Origin: Microbacterium sp. LWH3-1.2
GTDB lineage: Bacteria > Actinomycetota > Actinomycetes > Actinomycetales > Microbacteriaceae
DNA: 64,000 bases
NCBI RefSeq assembly: GCF_040675855.1
Contig: NZ_JBEGIK010000001.1
Location: 3,658,001 to 3,722,000, forward strand
Direction: 5' to 3'
Shown here piece by piece: positions 43,790-52,760 of the stretch. The notes beneath the pieces were generated by a model that saw only the letters and a list, made by a program, of their open reading frames with translations, was not told the origin of the DNA and did no database searches. A program made the translations under genes and the position numbers. How positions within the stretch are numbered: position 1 is the stretch's first letter; each line of letters starts with the position of its first letter.

Positions 43790-44122
43790 CGCCCGATCTC
43801 GGCGCGCCCCGGTACGCCGTCCCCGCCGGACGCGACCCTCTCTCCTGCCGGCGAGACCGGGTCGTTCACCGTGAACGGCATCACCCGATCGTCGAGCGAC
43901 CGCGGTGCGACGTCGGCGACGGGCACGGTGACCGGCCGCTTCGCGGAGGACCAGCGGTACGTCATCATCACCGCGCCGGCCCGCGCTGCCGACGGGGTGA
44001 TCGTGGCGGCCGCCACCAGTTCCGTCGAGACCGTCCCCGCCGATGGCACACCCGTGCCATTCGAGGTGTGGTTCAGCGAGCTCCCGGCCGACGCGACTTT
44101 GCAGGCGTTCGCGCACCGTTGA
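43790..44122 (+). pseudogene. fragment of a small secreted-type protein, start missing or frameshifted
   Basis: A high-GC3 frame encodes PAGETGSFTVNGITR and later YVIITAPARAADGVIVAAATSS, ending LPADATLQAFAHR before TGA 44120-44122. No start with a ribosome site exists in this frame except an unconvincing GTG at 43871. A GTG at 43780, preceded by GGAGGAGGC, starts VSSAPDLGAPRYAVPAG in another frame. One frameshift near 43840 would join them into a protein of about 114 residues. I do not recognise the family. Confidence 0.4.
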
Positions 44123-44172
44123 CAGCGCAGTGACGGATGCTGCGGCCATCGTCGCGACGTACGCTGGGCGTC

Positions 44173-44472
44173 ATGACGATCGGCGACGCGATGGTGTGGG
44201 GATTCGCCTGTGTGGTCGTCGGACTGCCGGTGTACTTCCTGTGGTTCGCGTTCGACACGCACCGTCGCCGCAAGCGAGGTGAGACGCCGTCGCACTCGTC
44301 GGGCGGTCTGCTGGGTGTCGAGGAGTTCTTCTACCCGACCGCGGAGAACGCCCGCGCGGTGTGGGAGGCCGAGCAGATCACACCGGCGCCCGCACCGCTT
44401 CCGGGCGACCGCCCCGGTCTGATCGAGGGGAATCGGATCGTCATAGACACGGGGCTCCGAAGGACGCCCTGA
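44173..44472 (+). CDS. small single-pass membrane protein of unknown function
   Basis: This 99-residue protein has one N-terminal helix ([24 protein letters not shown]), a basic stop-transfer THRRRKRG and a Pro-rich cytosolic tail with [23 protein letters not shown]. The family is not recognised. ATG 44173 is 7 nt after TACGCT, a likely -10, and has no ribosome site, so the gene is probably leaderless. An ACGGATGCTGCGG word lies just upstream (44133-44145). Confidence 0.7.
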   Translation: MTIGDAMVWGFACVVVGLPVYFLWFAFDTHRRRKRGETPSHSSGGLLGVEEFFYPTAENARAVWEAEQITPAPAPLPGDRPGLIEGNRIVIDTGLRRTP

Positions 44473-44485
44473 GACCGAGACGACT

Positions 44486-44887
44486 TCAGCGTCGGCGCAC
44501 GCGCCTCACGACCGCGACGATGACGCGCCACCCCACCAGTGCGACCAGGAGCGTCAGCGACGCCACGACGATGAACGGAATCGCGGTGCCCTGACCGGCT
44601 GCCCAGCGCAGCAGCATCCCACCGCCGACGGTGATCGCCCAGACTCCGACCCCCGTGCGTACCGGCGCGACGGGCGCGCGCCACCCGCGGGTCACGAGCC
44701 AGCCGATGCCGAGGGCCGCCAGGAAAGGCCAGGCGGTCTGCCACAGGCCGATCCAGACGTCGGAGTCGTGGCTCGCGCGACCGATCGCGGCGAACGCGAC
44801 CACCAGCACGACGTCTGCCGCGAGCGCGATCAGCACCTCGGCGCGACCGGGGGAACGAGCGCCGGCGGCATGCTCGGAGCGGCTCAC
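44486..44887 (-). CDS. DUF3054 membrane protein
   Basis: This membrane protein of 133 residues has four helices and the DUF3054 marks ADVVLVVAFAAIGRASHD, WQTAWPFLAALGIGWLVTRGW, GVGVWAITVGGGMLLRW and FIVVASLTLLVALVGWR. The function is unknown. The GTG at 44887 overlaps the trhO stop (GTGA), so it is co-translated with that gene. Confidence 0.85.
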   Translation of the reverse strand: MSRSEHAAGARSPGRAEVLIALAADVVLVVAFAAIGRASHDSDVWIGLWQTAWPFLAALGIGWLVTRGWRAPVAPVRTGVGVWAITVGGGMLLRWAAGQGTAIPFIVVASLTLLVALVGWRVIVAVVRRVRRR

Positions 44888-45627
44888 GCGAGTGCTCCCG
44901 ACCGCGGCGCCAGGCCGGGGGTCAGCGCTTCCCGCTCGTCGAACACGAAGCAGTCGCCGTTCCAGTGGGCTCCGCCGACGTGCTCGAAGTAGCCGAGGAC
45001 GCCGCCGTCCAGCTGGTATGCGTCGACGCCGACCTCGCGCAAGTAGATCGCGGCCTTCTCGCACCGGATACCGCCGGTGCAGTAGCTCACGACGGTCTTG
45101 CCCGCGAGGTCGGGCGCTGCGGCGGCCGCGGCATCCGGGAACTGCGTGAACCGTTCGATCCGCCAGTCCAGCGCGCCGTCGAAGGCGCCGCAGTCGACTT
45201 CGAACGCATTGCGGGTGTCGAGCAGCACGACCTCGCGGCCGTCGTCGTCATGGCCGCTGTCCAGCCAGCGACGGAGCGTCGCAGGGGCGACCGCGGGCGC
45301 GCGGTTGCCCTCGGGACGGATGGTGGGGTGGTCCATGCGGATGATCTCGCGCTTGACCTTGACGAGCATCCTGCCGAAAGGCTGCGCTTGCGACCAGCTC
45401 TCCTTGGTCTTCAGCGCGGCGAATCGCTCATCGCCCCTCAACTCGTGGACGAAGCCGCGCACCGCTTCGGCGTCTCCCGCGAGGAAGAGGTTGATGCCCT
45501 CGTCGGCGAGCAGGATCGTGCCCTTCAGCCCCGCAGCGACCGCGCGCTCGCGCAGCAGCGGCCGCAGCTCGCCGGTGTCGTCGATACGCGTGAACAGGTA
45601 CGCCGAGATGTTGAGAACGGATGCCAC
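44884..45627 (-). CDS. trhO: tRNA uridine(34) hydroxylase, rhodanese type
   Basis: This enzyme of 247 residues (the YceA/TrhO family) hydroxylates U34 of tRNA on the way to 5-methoxyuridine-type bases. The N-terminal domain has LKGTILLADEGINLFLAG. The rhodanese domain follows with EVVLLDTRNAFEVDCGAF and the catalytic loop VVSYCTGGIRCEKAA, including the second conserved Cys. The GTG at 45627 is the family-typical start. It forms a two-gene unit with the DUF3054 gene. Confidence 0.93.
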   Translation of the reverse strand: MASVLNISAYLFTRIDDTGELRPLLRERAVAAGLKGTILLADEGINLFLAGDAEAVRGFVHELRGDERFAALKTKESWSQAQPFGRMLVKVKREIIRMDHPTIRPEGNRAPAVAPATLRRWLDSGHDDDGREVVLLDTRNAFEVDCGAFDGALDWRIERFTQFPDAAAAAAPDLAGKTVVSYCTGGIRCEKAAIYLREVGVDAYQLDGGVLGYFEHVGGAHWNGDCFVFDEREALTPGLAPRSGALA

Positions 45628-45905
45628 CCCTCCAGCCTACGGAGCCCGCCACGGCGCCGCGTACGAGGGCCCACGCGACATGGTGCTCGGGTGCGACCCG
45701 TCGACGACACGCAGGCGCGCGGGGTCTCAGTGTCGCGCTCATGCCCACCCCGGGCCGCCCGTGCGCGATTCGTTCCCGGTCGCTGACGCGTAGACCCGCA
45801 CTGCCCTCCCGGTCAAGGGCCTCGCGGCATCGGGCCAGGCGGCGCAGGCTGGGATCACCTGCGGGGGCGCGCGCAGCGCCCCCTCGATCCTCCCCTGGAG
45901 ACGTC

Positions 45906-46127
45906 ATGACCGACCCCACCGTCCCCGAACCGCTCCCGGGCCGGACCCCGCCGGGTGCGATGCCGCCGGCACCCGGCTCCCCCGGGCCCGGCAGTCCCGA
46001 CCCCGGTCCGGGACCCAGCATCCCGACGCCGCCGGACGAGCCGACCGCCCCGTGGCCTGAAGAACCGCTCGCGCCGCACCCGGAGGAACCGCCCTTCCCG
46101 CGCCCGCCGGAGACGCCGACCCCGTAA
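45906..46127 (+). CDS. small proline-rich protein
   Basis: This 73-residue protein is roughly one-third proline, with repeated P-E-E-P units (PTAPWPEEPLAPHPEEPPF). It is acidic, without a signal peptide, cysteines or a known domain. A GGAGACGTC ribosome site 6-14 nt before ATG 45906 and a clear stop support translation. It is probably unstructured. It may be a spurious GC-rich frame, but the ribosome site and repetitive composition favour a gene. Confidence 0.5.
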   Translation: MTDPTVPEPLPGRTPPGAMPPAPGSPGPGSPDPGPGPSIPTPPDEPTAPWPEEPLAPHPEEPPFPRPPETPTP

Positions 46128-46245
46128 CGGTGAGCCCGAGTCAGATCGCGGCCGAGCACCGGGCGCGTTCGTAGCCGAACAGGCCCGGCGCCACCGTCGA
46201 CGCCCCGTACGCTCCAGCGGAGCGCGTGCGTGCGTCAGGGGTTCC

Positions 46246-47661
46246 TCACACGAGCGCCGGAATCGGGGGAAGACGCGGGACCGCGGCCTCGACCGCACGT
46301 CCAGCCTCGAACAGCACCTCTTCGCCGAAGGCGGGACCGATGAGCTGGACGCCGGTGGGCGTGCCGTCACCGCCGAGGCCGGTGGGCAGCGCCAGCGCGG
46401 GGAGTCCGAGGAAGTTGACGACCACCGTCAGCCAGAGGTCGCGCCACGCACGGTCCGCCGCCTCCTTCCCGCCGAGGTCGTAGTCCGGTTCCCGCATGCG
46501 CGAGATCGACACCGGTCCGAGGATCACGGGCACGTCGACCAGCAGCCGCCGCCACTCCGCCGCGATCACCGCCCGCCGCGCCCACGCCTCGGCATATTCG
46601 CGCGCCGACGCGTAAGGGCGCGCCGCCGCGGTGCTGTCGCGCAGGAAGGCGGTGGCCGAGCGCCCGAGCGGTTGGCCGAGGGCGGCCGGATCGAGCGAGA
46701 TGAGCATGTCGGTGCACGACAACCGCCGCCACAGCACGGCCGCCTCCTCGAGCAGCGGAGCCGCGACATCGACGACCTCCCAGCCGGCACGCATGAGGGA
46801 TGCTGCGGCCCGGTCGATTCCGCCCGCAACCTCCGGATCCACGGCCAGGCCCGCAAAGTCGCGCACGACGCCGACTCGCCGCGGCAGCTCGTCGGGGCGC
46901 ACGGCGGGCGCGGCGACGGACACCGGGTCGTCGGCATCCCATCCCTGGATGACCCGGAGGGCGAGCGCGACGTCGTCGACGTATCGCGCCATCGGGCCGT
47001 TCACCGAGAACTGCTGCAGCGTGAGTGCCACCGGCTGCCCCTGCACCGCCGCGCGCGGCACGCGCCCCTGCGACGGGCGCAGGCCGACGACGCCCGTCGC
47101 GTACGCGGGGAGGCGGAGCGAGCCGCCGAAGTCGTTGCCGAGGCCCAGGGCGCTCATCCCGGTCGTCACCGCGACCGCGTCGCCACCGCTGGATCCGCCG
47201 ACGCTGCGGCCCGGGTTCCACGGGTTGCGTGTGCGGCCGAACAGGTCGTTGTCGGTGTCCCACCGCATGCCGAAGTCGGGCATGTTGCCGCGTGCGACGG
47301 GCACGGCGCCGGCATCTCGCAGACGACGGACGATCGTGGCGTCCCGGGCGGGCTGGGCGTCGGCCAGTCCCCGCCAGCCGTTGGTGCTAGCCGACCAGGC
47401 GAGGTCGATGTTCTCCTTCACGGAGATCGGCACGCCCGAGAGCGATCCCGGATCGCGCCCCGCCGCGAGCGCGGCATCCACCTCCGCGGCGGCCGTCCGC
47501 GCACGGTCGGAGAACACGACCGTGAGGGCGTTGACGCCGGGGTCCACCCGCGCGATGCGGGCGAGGTGCTCCTCCACGACTTCCTGCGCCGTCACCTCCC
47601 GCGCCCGCACCGCGGCGGCGATCGCGGCGACGGAATCGGGGGGAAGCAGCGGCTGGCTCAT
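46246..47661 (-). CDS. amidase (amidase-signature family)
   Basis: This hydrolase of 471 residues has the Ser-cisSer-Lys amidase core: catalytic Lys in GVPISVKENIDLAW, the glycine/serine-rich GRSVGGSSGGDAVAV, and the nucleophile region GLGNDFGGSLRLPAY. The last replaces the more common GSDTGGSIR, but the serine is kept. The C-terminus, LPALALPTGLGGDGTPTGVQLIGPAFGEEVLFEAG, is standard. ATG 47661 follows GGGAGCGAC. The substrate amide is unknown. Confidence 0.92.
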   Translation of the reverse strand: MSQPLLPPDSVAAIAAAVRAREVTAQEVVEEHLARIARVDPGVNALTVVFSDRARTAAAEVDAALAAGRDPGSLSGVPISVKENIDLAWSASTNGWRGLADAQPARDATIVRRLRDAGAVPVARGNMPDFGMRWDTDNDLFGRTRNPWNPGRSVGGSSGGDAVAVTTGMSALGLGNDFGGSLRLPAYATGVVGLRPSQGRVPRAAVQGQPVALTLQQFSVNGPMARYVDDVALALRVIQGWDADDPVSVAAPAVRPDELPRRVGVVRDFAGLAVDPEVAGGIDRAAASLMRAGWEVVDVAAPLLEEAAVLWRRLSCTDMLISLDPAALGQPLGRSATAFLRDSTAAARPYASAREYAEAWARRAVIAAEWRRLLVDVPVILGPVSISRMREPDYDLGGKEAADRAWRDLWLTVVVNFLGLPALALPTGLGGDGTPTGVQLIGPAFGEEVLFEAGRAVEAAVPRLPPIPALV

Positions 47662-47988
47662 GTCGCTCCCATCCCACCACGGGAGGACCCGCACACCGGT
47701 GAGCGGCGCGTGCGGCTAGCACTCAGGAGACCCACAGGCAATACCTCTTGTGCAGGCGACCCACGGGCGTACCTTGATCTCAGACCCCGCGAACGCCGTC
47801 CCGAAAGCTCCACCCCCCTGACGGGCGACGCTCGTGGATGGTGAGCGCGGAGATCGCTCCCCCAGTGGCGTTTCTCCCTGGCGCCCCGACGCTGTCCGCC
47901 CGTCCCCACCGGCGGACAGCGCCATGTCGGGCGAGAATCGTGCGAATCGCACGATGCCGCGCCACCGGGCGCCACTAGAGTCATGCCC
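47662..47988. other. intergenic region with two hairpins
   Basis: No gene was found in this 327-base gap. It holds a hairpin with 10-bp perfect arms (GCTGTCCGCC, 47891-47900; mirror 47911-47920) and the inverted repeat ATCGTGCG-AAT-CGCACGAT (47937-47955). The second lies 20-40 nt before a -10-like TAGAGT (47976-47981) and is a possible operator for the next gene. Confidence 0.5.
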
Positions 47989-48360
47989 ATGGCATCAGGA
48001 AAGCAGCAGCAGAAGCCCGAACCCGAGCTCCACGGGGGTGTCCTCTCTGGCGGCGGAAGCGCCACCCTGTGGGGCTGGCTCATCGGACTCGTGGTCTTCG
48101 TGTTCGTGGCGGTCCCGATCTCGATCGCGGTCCGCTTCGCGACCCACCCGGCGACGCAGTCGCTCTTCGGCGGGCGCCTGGAGGACGCGACCAGCGGCGC
48201 CTACTCCGCGTTCTGGTGGATCGTGGCGCTGTTCCTCTTCGCCATCCCCGTGCTGGTCGGCTGGGGCGTCGCCAAGCTCTCCGGCCGTACGCTCGCGATC
48301 ATCGTCGGCATCGTCGCGGTGTTCTTCATCGCGATCCTCGTCTTCGGCCAGCTGTTCTGA
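47989..48360 (+). CDS. small multi-pass membrane protein of unknown function
   Basis: This 123-residue protein has a Gln/Lys/Glu-rich start (ASGKQQQKPEPEL) and three membrane helices (WGWLIGLVVFVFVAVPISIAV, FWWIVALFLFAIPVLVGWGVA, LAIIVGIVAVFFIAILVFG). No family was recognised. TAGAGT at 47976-47981 places the transcript start about at ATG 47989, so it is probably leaderless; the ATG at 47983 would then be untranscribed. It is followed by the four-cysteine regulator. Confidence 0.75.
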   Translation: MASGKQQQKPEPELHGGVLSGGGSATLWGWLIGLVVFVFVAVPISIAVRFATHPATQSLFGGRLEDATSGAYSAFWWIVALFLFAIPVLVGWGVAKLSGRTLAIIVGIVAVFFIAILVFGQLF

Positions 48361-48419
48361 TCCGACACGGGCGAGCCCGCGCGCACCGGGTCGTCGTGGC
48401 ACCCCGCGATAATGGGACC

Positions 48420-49028
48420 ATGACGACCGGGTACAGCGCGATCTCGAGCTACTCCCGCGTCGAGATCATGCACCTCCTGCAGGAGCGCCCGCAGCGGGCG
48501 ATCTCCGAGCTCGTCGAGGCGACCGGCCTGCACGCCAACACCGTACGCGAGCACGTCCAGCGCCTCATCGACGCCGGCTACGTGATCGCCGAGACCGAGC
48601 ACCGCACGACCCGCGGCCGCCCGCGCGTGCTCTACTCCGCGGCCACCGGCTCGGACGAGGCCTCGAGCCCTGTCGCCGTCCGCCGGGCGGAGGAGGCGGC
48701 TCGTCGCGGAGATCTTCTGCGTCGCGTGTACGGATCCGACACGGACGCCGACCTCGGCGCCGACGCCCTGCACCAGCTCGACGCACTCGTGGAGGACCTC
48801 GGCGACGCCGGCTTCGATCCTTTCGTCGACGCGCGCGACCTCACGGTCGACCTGACCCCCTGCCCGCACGTGCCCGCTGCCGAGCACCGCGGCGTGCTGT
48901 GCAGCGTCCATGTCGGTCTCATGGACAGCGTGCTCGCACAGGCCGGCGGCCCGCTGCGCGTCGAGGGCATCGCCGCGTCGTGCGACCCGACGCAGTGCAT
49001 CGTGCAGCTCGGCGCCACACGCGGCTGA
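48420..49028 (+). CDS. winged-helix regulator with a C-terminal four-cysteine cluster
   Basis: This regulator of 202 residues has an ArsR/DeoR-like winged helix (RVEIMHLLQERPQRAISELVEATGLHANTVREHVQRLIDAGYV, about 13-55) and a C-terminal domain with Cys148, Cys161, Cys188 and Cys193. SufR-type regulators bind an Fe-S cluster through C-terminal cysteines of broadly similar layout, so redox or oxygen sensing is plausible but inferred. GATAAT at 48408-48413 lies 6 nt before ATG 48420, so it is leaderless. Neighbours fdhD, moaA and cydAB fit an anaerobic/respiratory regulator. Confidence 0.85.
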   Translation: MTTGYSAISSYSRVEIMHLLQERPQRAISELVEATGLHANTVREHVQRLIDAGYVIAETEHRTTRGRPRVLYSAATGSDEASSPVAVRRAEEAARRGDLLRRVYGSDTDADLGADALHQLDALVEDLGDAGFDPFVDARDLTVDLTPCPHVPAAEHRGVLCSVHVGLMDSVLAQAGGPLRVEGIAASCDPTQCIVQLGATRG

Positions 49029-49041
49029 GTCCCGGCGACGG

Positions 49042-49968
49042 TCAGTGCACCGGCGCGGCCACCCGCACCCGATCCGGGCGGGAGTAGACGTTCATCGACG
49101 AGCCGCGCACGAACCCGACGAGGGTGAGCCCGGACGCCGCGGCCAGCTCGACGGCCAGCGACGACGGCGCAGAGACCGCGGACAGGATCGGGATGCCGGC
49201 CATCACCGCTTTCTGGACGAGCTCGAAGCTCGCACGCCCCGAGACCTGCAGCACGGTTCCGCCGAGCGGCAGCAGGTCTTCGAGCACGGCCCAGCCGATC
49301 ACCTTGTCGACCGCGTTGTGCCGGCCGACGTCCTCGCGCAGCACGAGGAGTTCGCCGGACGCGGCGTCGAACAGCGCCGCGGCGTGGAGGCCGCCGGTCT
49401 TGTCGAACACCGTCTGCCCCGCCCGCAGCTCGTCGGGAAGACGCGTGAGAAGTGCGGCGTCCACGGCGGCGGCATCCGTGCCGACGTCGTAGCGGGACCG
49501 CTTCTCGATCGCCTCGATCGACGCCGTACCGCAGACGCCGCACGAGCTCGTGGTGTAGAAGTTGCGGGCGATGTCGGTCACGAGCGGCGCGAGCTCGGGA
49601 GCGAGCGCGATGTCGAGCACGTTGTAGGTGTTCTCCGTCGACGCCGCCGGCGCCACGACCGCCGGCATGGGGCCGACGCCGATCGTCAGCAGCGGCGTCG
49701 GCGGTACCGAGCCCGTGCCCGGTCCGCCGCAGTGGATCGCGGAGCGGAGATCGGCCGCCGCGGACATCACACCTTCCGACACCAGGAAGCCCGCCGCGAG
49801 CTCGATGTCGTTCCCGGGGGTGCGCATCGTCACGGTCAGCGGCTCCCCCGCGACCCGCATCTCGAGCGGTTCCTCGACCACGAGGGTGTCGGCGCGGCGA
49901 CGGACGACGGCATCACCGTCGTTCAGCACGATGCGGGTGACGGGGGTGCGGGTGGTGATGCGGCCCAT
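49042..49968 (-). CDS. fdhD: formate dehydrogenase accessory sulfurtransferase
   Basis: FdhD, of 308 residues, transfers sulfur to the molybdenum/tungsten cofactor of formate dehydrogenase. The conserved Cys pair is in [17 protein letters not shown] (about 140-156). [37 protein letters not shown] and [13 protein letters not shown] are also typical. ATG 49968 is 1 nt from the end of moaA on the same strand, so the pair is an operon. No formate dehydrogenase structural gene is in the window. Confidence 0.95.
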   Translation of the reverse strand: MGRITTRTPVTRIVLNDGDAVVRRRADTLVVEEPLEMRVAGEPLTVTMRTPGNDIELAAGFLVSEGVMSAAADLRSAIHCGGPGTGSVPPTPLLTIGVGPMPAVVAPAASTENTYNVLDIALAPELAPLVTDIARNFYTTSSCGVCGTASIEAIEKRSRYDVGTDAAAVDAALLTRLPDELRAGQTVFDKTGGLHAAALFDAASGELLVLREDVGRHNAVDKVIGWAVLEDLLPLGGTVLQVSGRASFELVQKAVMAGIPILSAVSAPSSLAVELAAASGLTLVGFVRGSSMNVYSRPDRVRVAAPVH

Positions 49969-49969
49969 C

Positions 49970-51067
49970 TCAGCCGCCGATCGCGTTCATGCCGCGCGCC
50001 GGCTGCAGGAACGACGGGTCGTTGATCGCATGCCCCGGGAGCTTCCCGCGCACACAGGACCGCAGCATCCCATCGACCTGCCCATCGTCCCCGCCGCCGC
50101 GCAGGATCGGCAGCAGGTCGTACTCGGTGCTCGAGAACAGGCAGTTGCGCAACTGCCCGTCCGCGGTGAGCCGCAGCCGGTCGCAGTCGCCGCAGAACGG
50201 CGCCGTCACCGACGCGATCACCCCCACCGAATGCGGCCCACCATCGAGGGTCCACCGCGCCGCGGGCGCCCCACCCCGACCAGGCACCGGCGTCAACGTC
50301 CACCGTGCCGACAGCGCGGTGAGGATCTCGTCCTGCGTCACCATCCGCGACCGGTCCCAGGTGTGCCCGGCATCCAACGGCATCTGCTCGATGAACCTCA
50401 TCTGCGCCCCCTGCCCGATCGCGAACTCCACCAGGTCGACGAGCTCGTCGTCGTTCACCTCACGCATCGCCACCGCGTTGAGCTTCAACGGCCGCAGCCC
50501 CGATGCGGCGGCCGCAGCGATCCCGTCCCGCACATCGTCCAGCCGGTCCCGGCGGGTCAGCGCCTGGAACCGGTCGCGGCGCAGCGTGTCGATCGAGATG
50601 TTCAGCCGGTGAAGCCCGGCATCGACCAGGCCGGGCAGCAGGTCGGGCAGCCGGATCCCGTTCGTCGTCATCGCGATCTCCACCGGCCGGCCGTCGGGCC
50701 CGGTGATCGCCGCGAGCCGGCGCACCACCTCGACGATGTCGGTCCGCAGCAGCGGCTCCCCACCGGTGAGCCGGAACGTCGTGATCCCGTCCGCCGCGGC
50801 CACCATCGCGATGCGCGCGATCTCGTCCAGCGTGAGGATGCTCGTCTTCGCGAGCCACTCGTTGCCCTGCTCCGGCATGCAGTACGTGCACCGCAGCGAG
50901 CACCGGTCCGTCAGCGAGATCCGCAGGTCGCGGTGCACCCGGCCATGCGTGTCCACCAACGGCGCACCCCCCACACGGGCCGCCGCAGACGCCGCGAGCA
51001 CGCCGACATCAGCGGATGCCGCGGGAACAGGCACCCGCCGACCGATCGTCATCGGGATCGCACTCAC
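49970..51067 (-). CDS. moaA: GTP 3',8-cyclase, molybdenum cofactor biosynthesis
   Basis: This radical-SAM enzyme of 365 residues starts molybdenum cofactor synthesis from GTP. The N-terminal cluster is Cys56-x3-Cys60-x2-Cys63 in [13 protein letters not shown], the C-terminal cluster is [21 protein letters not shown], and the protein ends in the essential Gly-Gly. [11 protein letters not shown] and MTTNG are also present. The start is GTG 51067 or ATG 51052; the first 35 residues are an Ala-rich extension either way. It is followed by fdhD. Confidence 0.95.
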   Translation of the reverse strand: MSAIPMTIGRRVPVPAASADVGVLAASAAARVGGAPLVDTHGRVHRDLRISLTDRCSLRCTYCMPEQGNEWLAKTSILTLDEIARIAMVAAADGITTFRLTGGEPLLRTDIVEVVRRLAAITGPDGRPVEIAMTTNGIRLPDLLPGLVDAGLHRLNISIDTLRRDRFQALTRRDRLDDVRDGIAAAAASGLRPLKLNAVAMREVNDDELVDLVEFAIGQGAQMRFIEQMPLDAGHTWDRSRMVTQDEILTALSARWTLTPVPGRGGAPAARWTLDGGPHSVGVIASVTAPFCGDCDRLRLTADGQLRNCLFSSTEYDLLPILRGGGDDGQVDGMLRSCVRGKLPGHAINDPSFLQPARGMNAIGG

Positions 51068-51235
51068 GCGCCCGGCTCCGATCGCTGTGCCCGGCTCGCC
51101 ATGTTTCCGAGGGTAGTCGCGCCGCGGACGGCGGGCGCCGTTGCCGCGTCATTATTCACGGCGGGAGGGCTCGCCTCAGCACCGGATTCCTGGGAATCTG
51201 GGTGCACCGGGCGCCCGATGGGGCTATGTCGCCCG

Positions 51236-51250
51236 TGTGGTCTGACCACA
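51236..51250. promoter_or_regulatory. FadR/GntR-type operator before cydA
   Basis: TGTGGTC-T-GACCACA is a perfect 15-bp palindrome with the TGGT-N3-ACCA core bound by FadR-type GntR regulators. It lies just upstream of a -10-like TACGGT (51254-51259) for cydA. A second arm, TCAGACC at 51262-51268, pairs with GGTCTGA at 51239-51245. No gntR gene is in the window. Confidence 0.6.
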
Positions 51251-51296
51251 TGCTACGGTGATCAGACCCAGTCCGGAACGATCGGAGAATCGCATC

Positions 51297-52742
51297 GTGG
51301 ATCTGCTGGACCCTCTGCTGCTGGCGCGCTGGCAGTTCGGCCTCACGACGCTGTACCACTTCCTCTTCGTCCCCCTCACGCTCGGGATGGCGCTGACGGT
51401 CGCGATCTTCCAGACCGCGTGGTTCCGCACCGGCAACGCGAAATGGCTCCATCTCACCCGGTTCTTCGGCAAGATCTTCCTGATCAACTTCGCGATGGGC
51501 GTCGTGACGGGCATCGTGCAGGAGTTCCAGTTCGGCATGAACTGGTCGTCCTATTCGCGGTTCGTGGGAGACGTGTTCGGGGCGCCGCTCGCCTTCGAGG
51601 GCCTCATGGCCTTCTTCTTCGAGGCGACGTTCATCGGCCTCTGGATCTTCGGCTGGGACAAGCTGCCCAAGGCGCTGCACCTCGCGAGCATCTGGATCGC
51701 GACGATCGGCGCGTGGTTCTCGGCGTACTTCATCCTCGCCGCGAACGCGTTCATGCAGAACCCCGTCGGCTTCAAGATGGCTGAGGATGGCTCGCGCGCC
51801 GAGATGACCGACTTCTTCGCGGTGCTGACGAACCCCGTCGCCCTCGCGGCGCTCCCCCACACCCTGTTCGCGGCGTTCATGATGACCGCGGGGGTGATCG
51901 TCTCGATCTCCGCCTGGCACCTGCTGCGCAAGCAGAACGTCGAGATGATGCGCTCGTCGCTGACGTTCGGCCTGTGGGGACTGATCGCCGCTTTCGCAGG
52001 TGTCGCGATCTCGGGCGACCAGCTCAGCCTCGTCATGGTCGCGACGCAGCCGATGAAGATGGCGGCTGCCGAGGCGATGTTCGACAGCGCCTGCGGAGCG
52101 GACGCCTCGTTCTCGATCTTCACGCTCGGCACGCCCGACGGAACGAGCGAGCTGTTCTCGATCCGCGTGCCCTACCTGCTGGCGCTGCTGTCGACGCACT
52201 CGTTCGACGGCTGCGTCGAGGGCATCAACGACCTCAACAACCTCTACACGACCGAGCTGTTCCCGCAGTTCGCGGACCAGGTCGACGGAAACTTCGCCCC
52301 GATCCTGTGGGTCACCTACTGGGCGTTCCGCTGGATGATCGGTCTCGGCGGCGTCGCCGCGCTCGTCGCGGTCGTCGGCCTCTGGCTCACACGCAAGAAG
52401 GCCAAGCGCGAGGTTCCCGCCTGGGCATGGCGTCTCGCGATCTGGGCGTGGCCCGCATCCCTGCTCGCCATCCTCGTGGGCTGGGTCTTCACCGAGATGG
52501 GCCGCCAGCCGTGGATCGTGTTCAGCCTCATGCTGACCGAGGACGGCGTCTCGCCCTCAGTGCCGGGATGGACGGTGCTCATCTCGCTGACCGCGTTCAC
52601 GCTGATCTACGCGGCGCTTGCGGTGGTCGAGTTCGGCCTCATCCTCAAGACGGCCAAGAAGGGTCCCGAACCCCTTCCCGAGCCCGGGGCGCCCGACGCA
52701 CGCACCCAGGCGGTCGAAGACACCCCGACGACGGTCTACTAA
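51297..52742 (+). CDS. cydA: cytochrome bd ubiquinol/menaquinol oxidase subunit I
   Basis: This subunit of 481 residues holds hemes b558, b595 and d and the quinol site. The N-terminal heme ligand is His21 in LTTLYHFLFVPLT. ALPHTLFAAFMM holds the next ligand, and VFTEMGRQPW marks the conserved region around the b558 Met. The loop between helices 6 and 7 is short, the truncated Q-loop form usual in Gram-positives. GTG 51297 follows CGGAGAA. It heads cydAB, with cydB 18 nt away. Confidence 0.96.
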   Translation: MDLLDPLLLARWQFGLTTLYHFLFVPLTLGMALTVAIFQTAWFRTGNAKWLHLTRFFGKIFLINFAMGVVTGIVQEFQFGMNWSSYSRFVGDVFGAPLAFEGLMAFFFEATFIGLWIFGWDKLPKALHLASIWIATIGAWFSAYFILAANAFMQNPVGFKMAEDGSRAEMTDFFAVLTNPVALAALPHTLFAAFMMTAGVIVSISAWHLLRKQNVEMMRSSLTFGLWGLIAAFAGVAISGDQLSLVMVATQPMKMAAAEAMFDSACGADASFSIFTLGTPDGTSELFSIRVPYLLALLSTHSFDGCVEGINDLNNLYTTELFPQFADQVDGNFAPILWVTYWAFRWMIGLGGVAALVAVVGLWLTRKKAKREVPAWAWRLAIWAWPASLLAILVGWVFTEMGRQPWIVFSLMLTEDGVSPSVPGWTVLISLTAFTLIYAALAVVEFGLILKTAKKGPEPLPEPGAPDARTQAVEDTPTTVY

Positions 52743-52760
52743 GGGCTGCAGGAGCACATC

